This document shows, piece after piece, positions 15,271 to 15,804 of a stretch of 15,804 nucleotides of DNA (its first letter is position 1; the number at the start of each line of letters is the position of its first letter). Origin of the DNA: Tritrichomonas foetus. Taxonomy: Eukaryota > Parabasalia > Tritrichomonadida > Tritrichomonadidae. The DNA is taken from contig MLAK01001430.1 of the NCBI GenBank assembly GCA_001839685.1, positions 1 to 15,804 of the forward strand. The letters run 5' to 3'. A program made the translations under genes and the position numbers. The notes below the pieces were generated by a model. It was given only the letters and a program-made list of their open reading frames with translations. It searched no databases and had not been told where the DNA came from.

Positions 15271-15804
15271 TTGATGATTTTGTGATTTTTCACCTTTTCA
15301 GTATCAATTCAAAAAGCATTCGATAGAAAATTCGACAGATTTTTTTCTGACAAAAAAACCTTTTTAGCAAGAAGCCAAACACGAAGAAAACAAATATGAA
15401 ATTAAGCGCTTTCTAGGAAGTTAAAACACACGAAAGTACATTTTCAACGATTTAATTCGAACAAGGAGCCAATTGAACATCCTCAATCGAAATAGTAACA
15501 AGGAAATGAGTTTTCTGATCAACTCGAATATTCCATAAACCCTTATAAAAATGTTGAACTCATTAAATGGAAAAAACATTACCGGTAAACAGTTGAAAAT
15601 AATAAAAGAAGAGGATATAAAGTAGAGTATACAGTTGTGATAAATTGCGCTTCGCTCAATTTATCNCAACTGAAAATTTCATGAATGAGAAAACCAACNA
15701 AATCATAAATGAAAACATAAAAAAACAAATTCACACTAAAAATTTCATCAAAACCAAAATTAAACATAAATAACTAATGAAATAACTAATGAAATCACTC
15801 ACGA
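15271..15804. other. Upstream region of the PI-PLC gene and right edge
   Basis: AT-rich sequence with the PI-PLC promoter near 15271-15320 and a large inverted repeat at 15632-15672. Two ambiguous bases lie at 15666 and 15699. A short direct repeat of AATAACTAATGA occurs twice at about 15768-15792. A minus-strand 62-codon frame at 15579-15767 runs through the inverted repeat and the ambiguous bases and is not a credible gene. Confidence 0.5.
15632..15672. repeat. 16-bp inverted repeat forming a strong hairpin
   Basis: CAGTTGTGATAAATTG at 15632-15647 is the reverse complement of 15657-15672, apart from one undetermined base (15666) that falls where A is expected. The nine-base loop CGCTTCGCT can add two more G-C pairs around TTC. 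The structure is far stronger than the surrounding AT-rich DNA. It could be the core of a small inverted-repeat transposon, a terminator-like hairpin, or a repeat that complicated assembly. Confidence 0.8.

Noticed and set aside
15579..15767. 62-aa minus-strand ORF at the right edge
   Set aside because: It crosses the inverted repeat and two ambiguous bases and has noncoding composition.

Overview
The window looks like nuclear DNA of an AT-rich, intron-poor parabasalid protist, most probably a trichomonad (a Tritrichomonas- or Trichomonas-like genome). This is inferred from several things together: long uninterrupted eukaryotic ORFs separated by very AT-rich spacers, TCA-type initiator-like motifs about 6 to 40 nt before start codons, TAAA at some stop codons, a bacterial-type low-molecular-weight thioredoxin reductase, a papain-family (C1A) cysteine peptidase, and a PI-PLC-X protein. 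No single marker in the window proves the species.

Layout, left to right. (1) 1-111, minus: 5' end of an unknown gene running off the window, head-to-head with (2) 212-1255, plus: a thioredoxin reductase with a predicted signal peptide and an acidic linker. (3) 1912-3126, minus: a PPP-family Ser/Thr phosphatase with a phospho-site-rich tail. (4) 3652-5724: a complete, apparently young DNA transposon with 338/339-bp terminal inverted repeats around one intact 438-aa DDE_1 (pogo/CENP-B-like) transposase. (5) 6146-7486, minus: a DEDDy 3'-5' exonuclease (WRN/RNase D type) with an RGG-rich, hexapeptide-repeat tail. (6) 7933-8127: a 23-bp minisatellite. (7) 8190-9155, minus: a cathepsin L-like cysteine peptidase. 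(8) 9156-11020: a long spacer with no convincing gene, but with coding-like islands on the minus strand. (9) 11021-11518, minus: a Ubc9-type SUMO-conjugating enzyme, divergent from (10) 11755-13542, plus: a glucosidase II beta subunit with an expanded Asn/Glu repeat. (11) 14020-15270, minus: a PI-PLC-X domain protein, convergent with gene 10. (12) The right edge holds a strong 16-bp inverted repeat.

There is no operon-like organisation; each gene appears to have its own short promoter. Three proteins are predicted to enter the secretory pathway: the thioredoxin reductase, the peptidase and the glucosidase II beta subunit. The last belongs to N-glycan-dependent ER quality control. The others are likely cytosolic or nuclear: SUMO E2, phosphatase, exonuclease and PI-PLC.

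The most notable items are the intact long-TIR transposon, the signal-peptide-bearing bacterial-type thioredoxin reductase, and the exonuclease fused to an RGG/repeat tail. I did not find a clearly novel multi-gene system.
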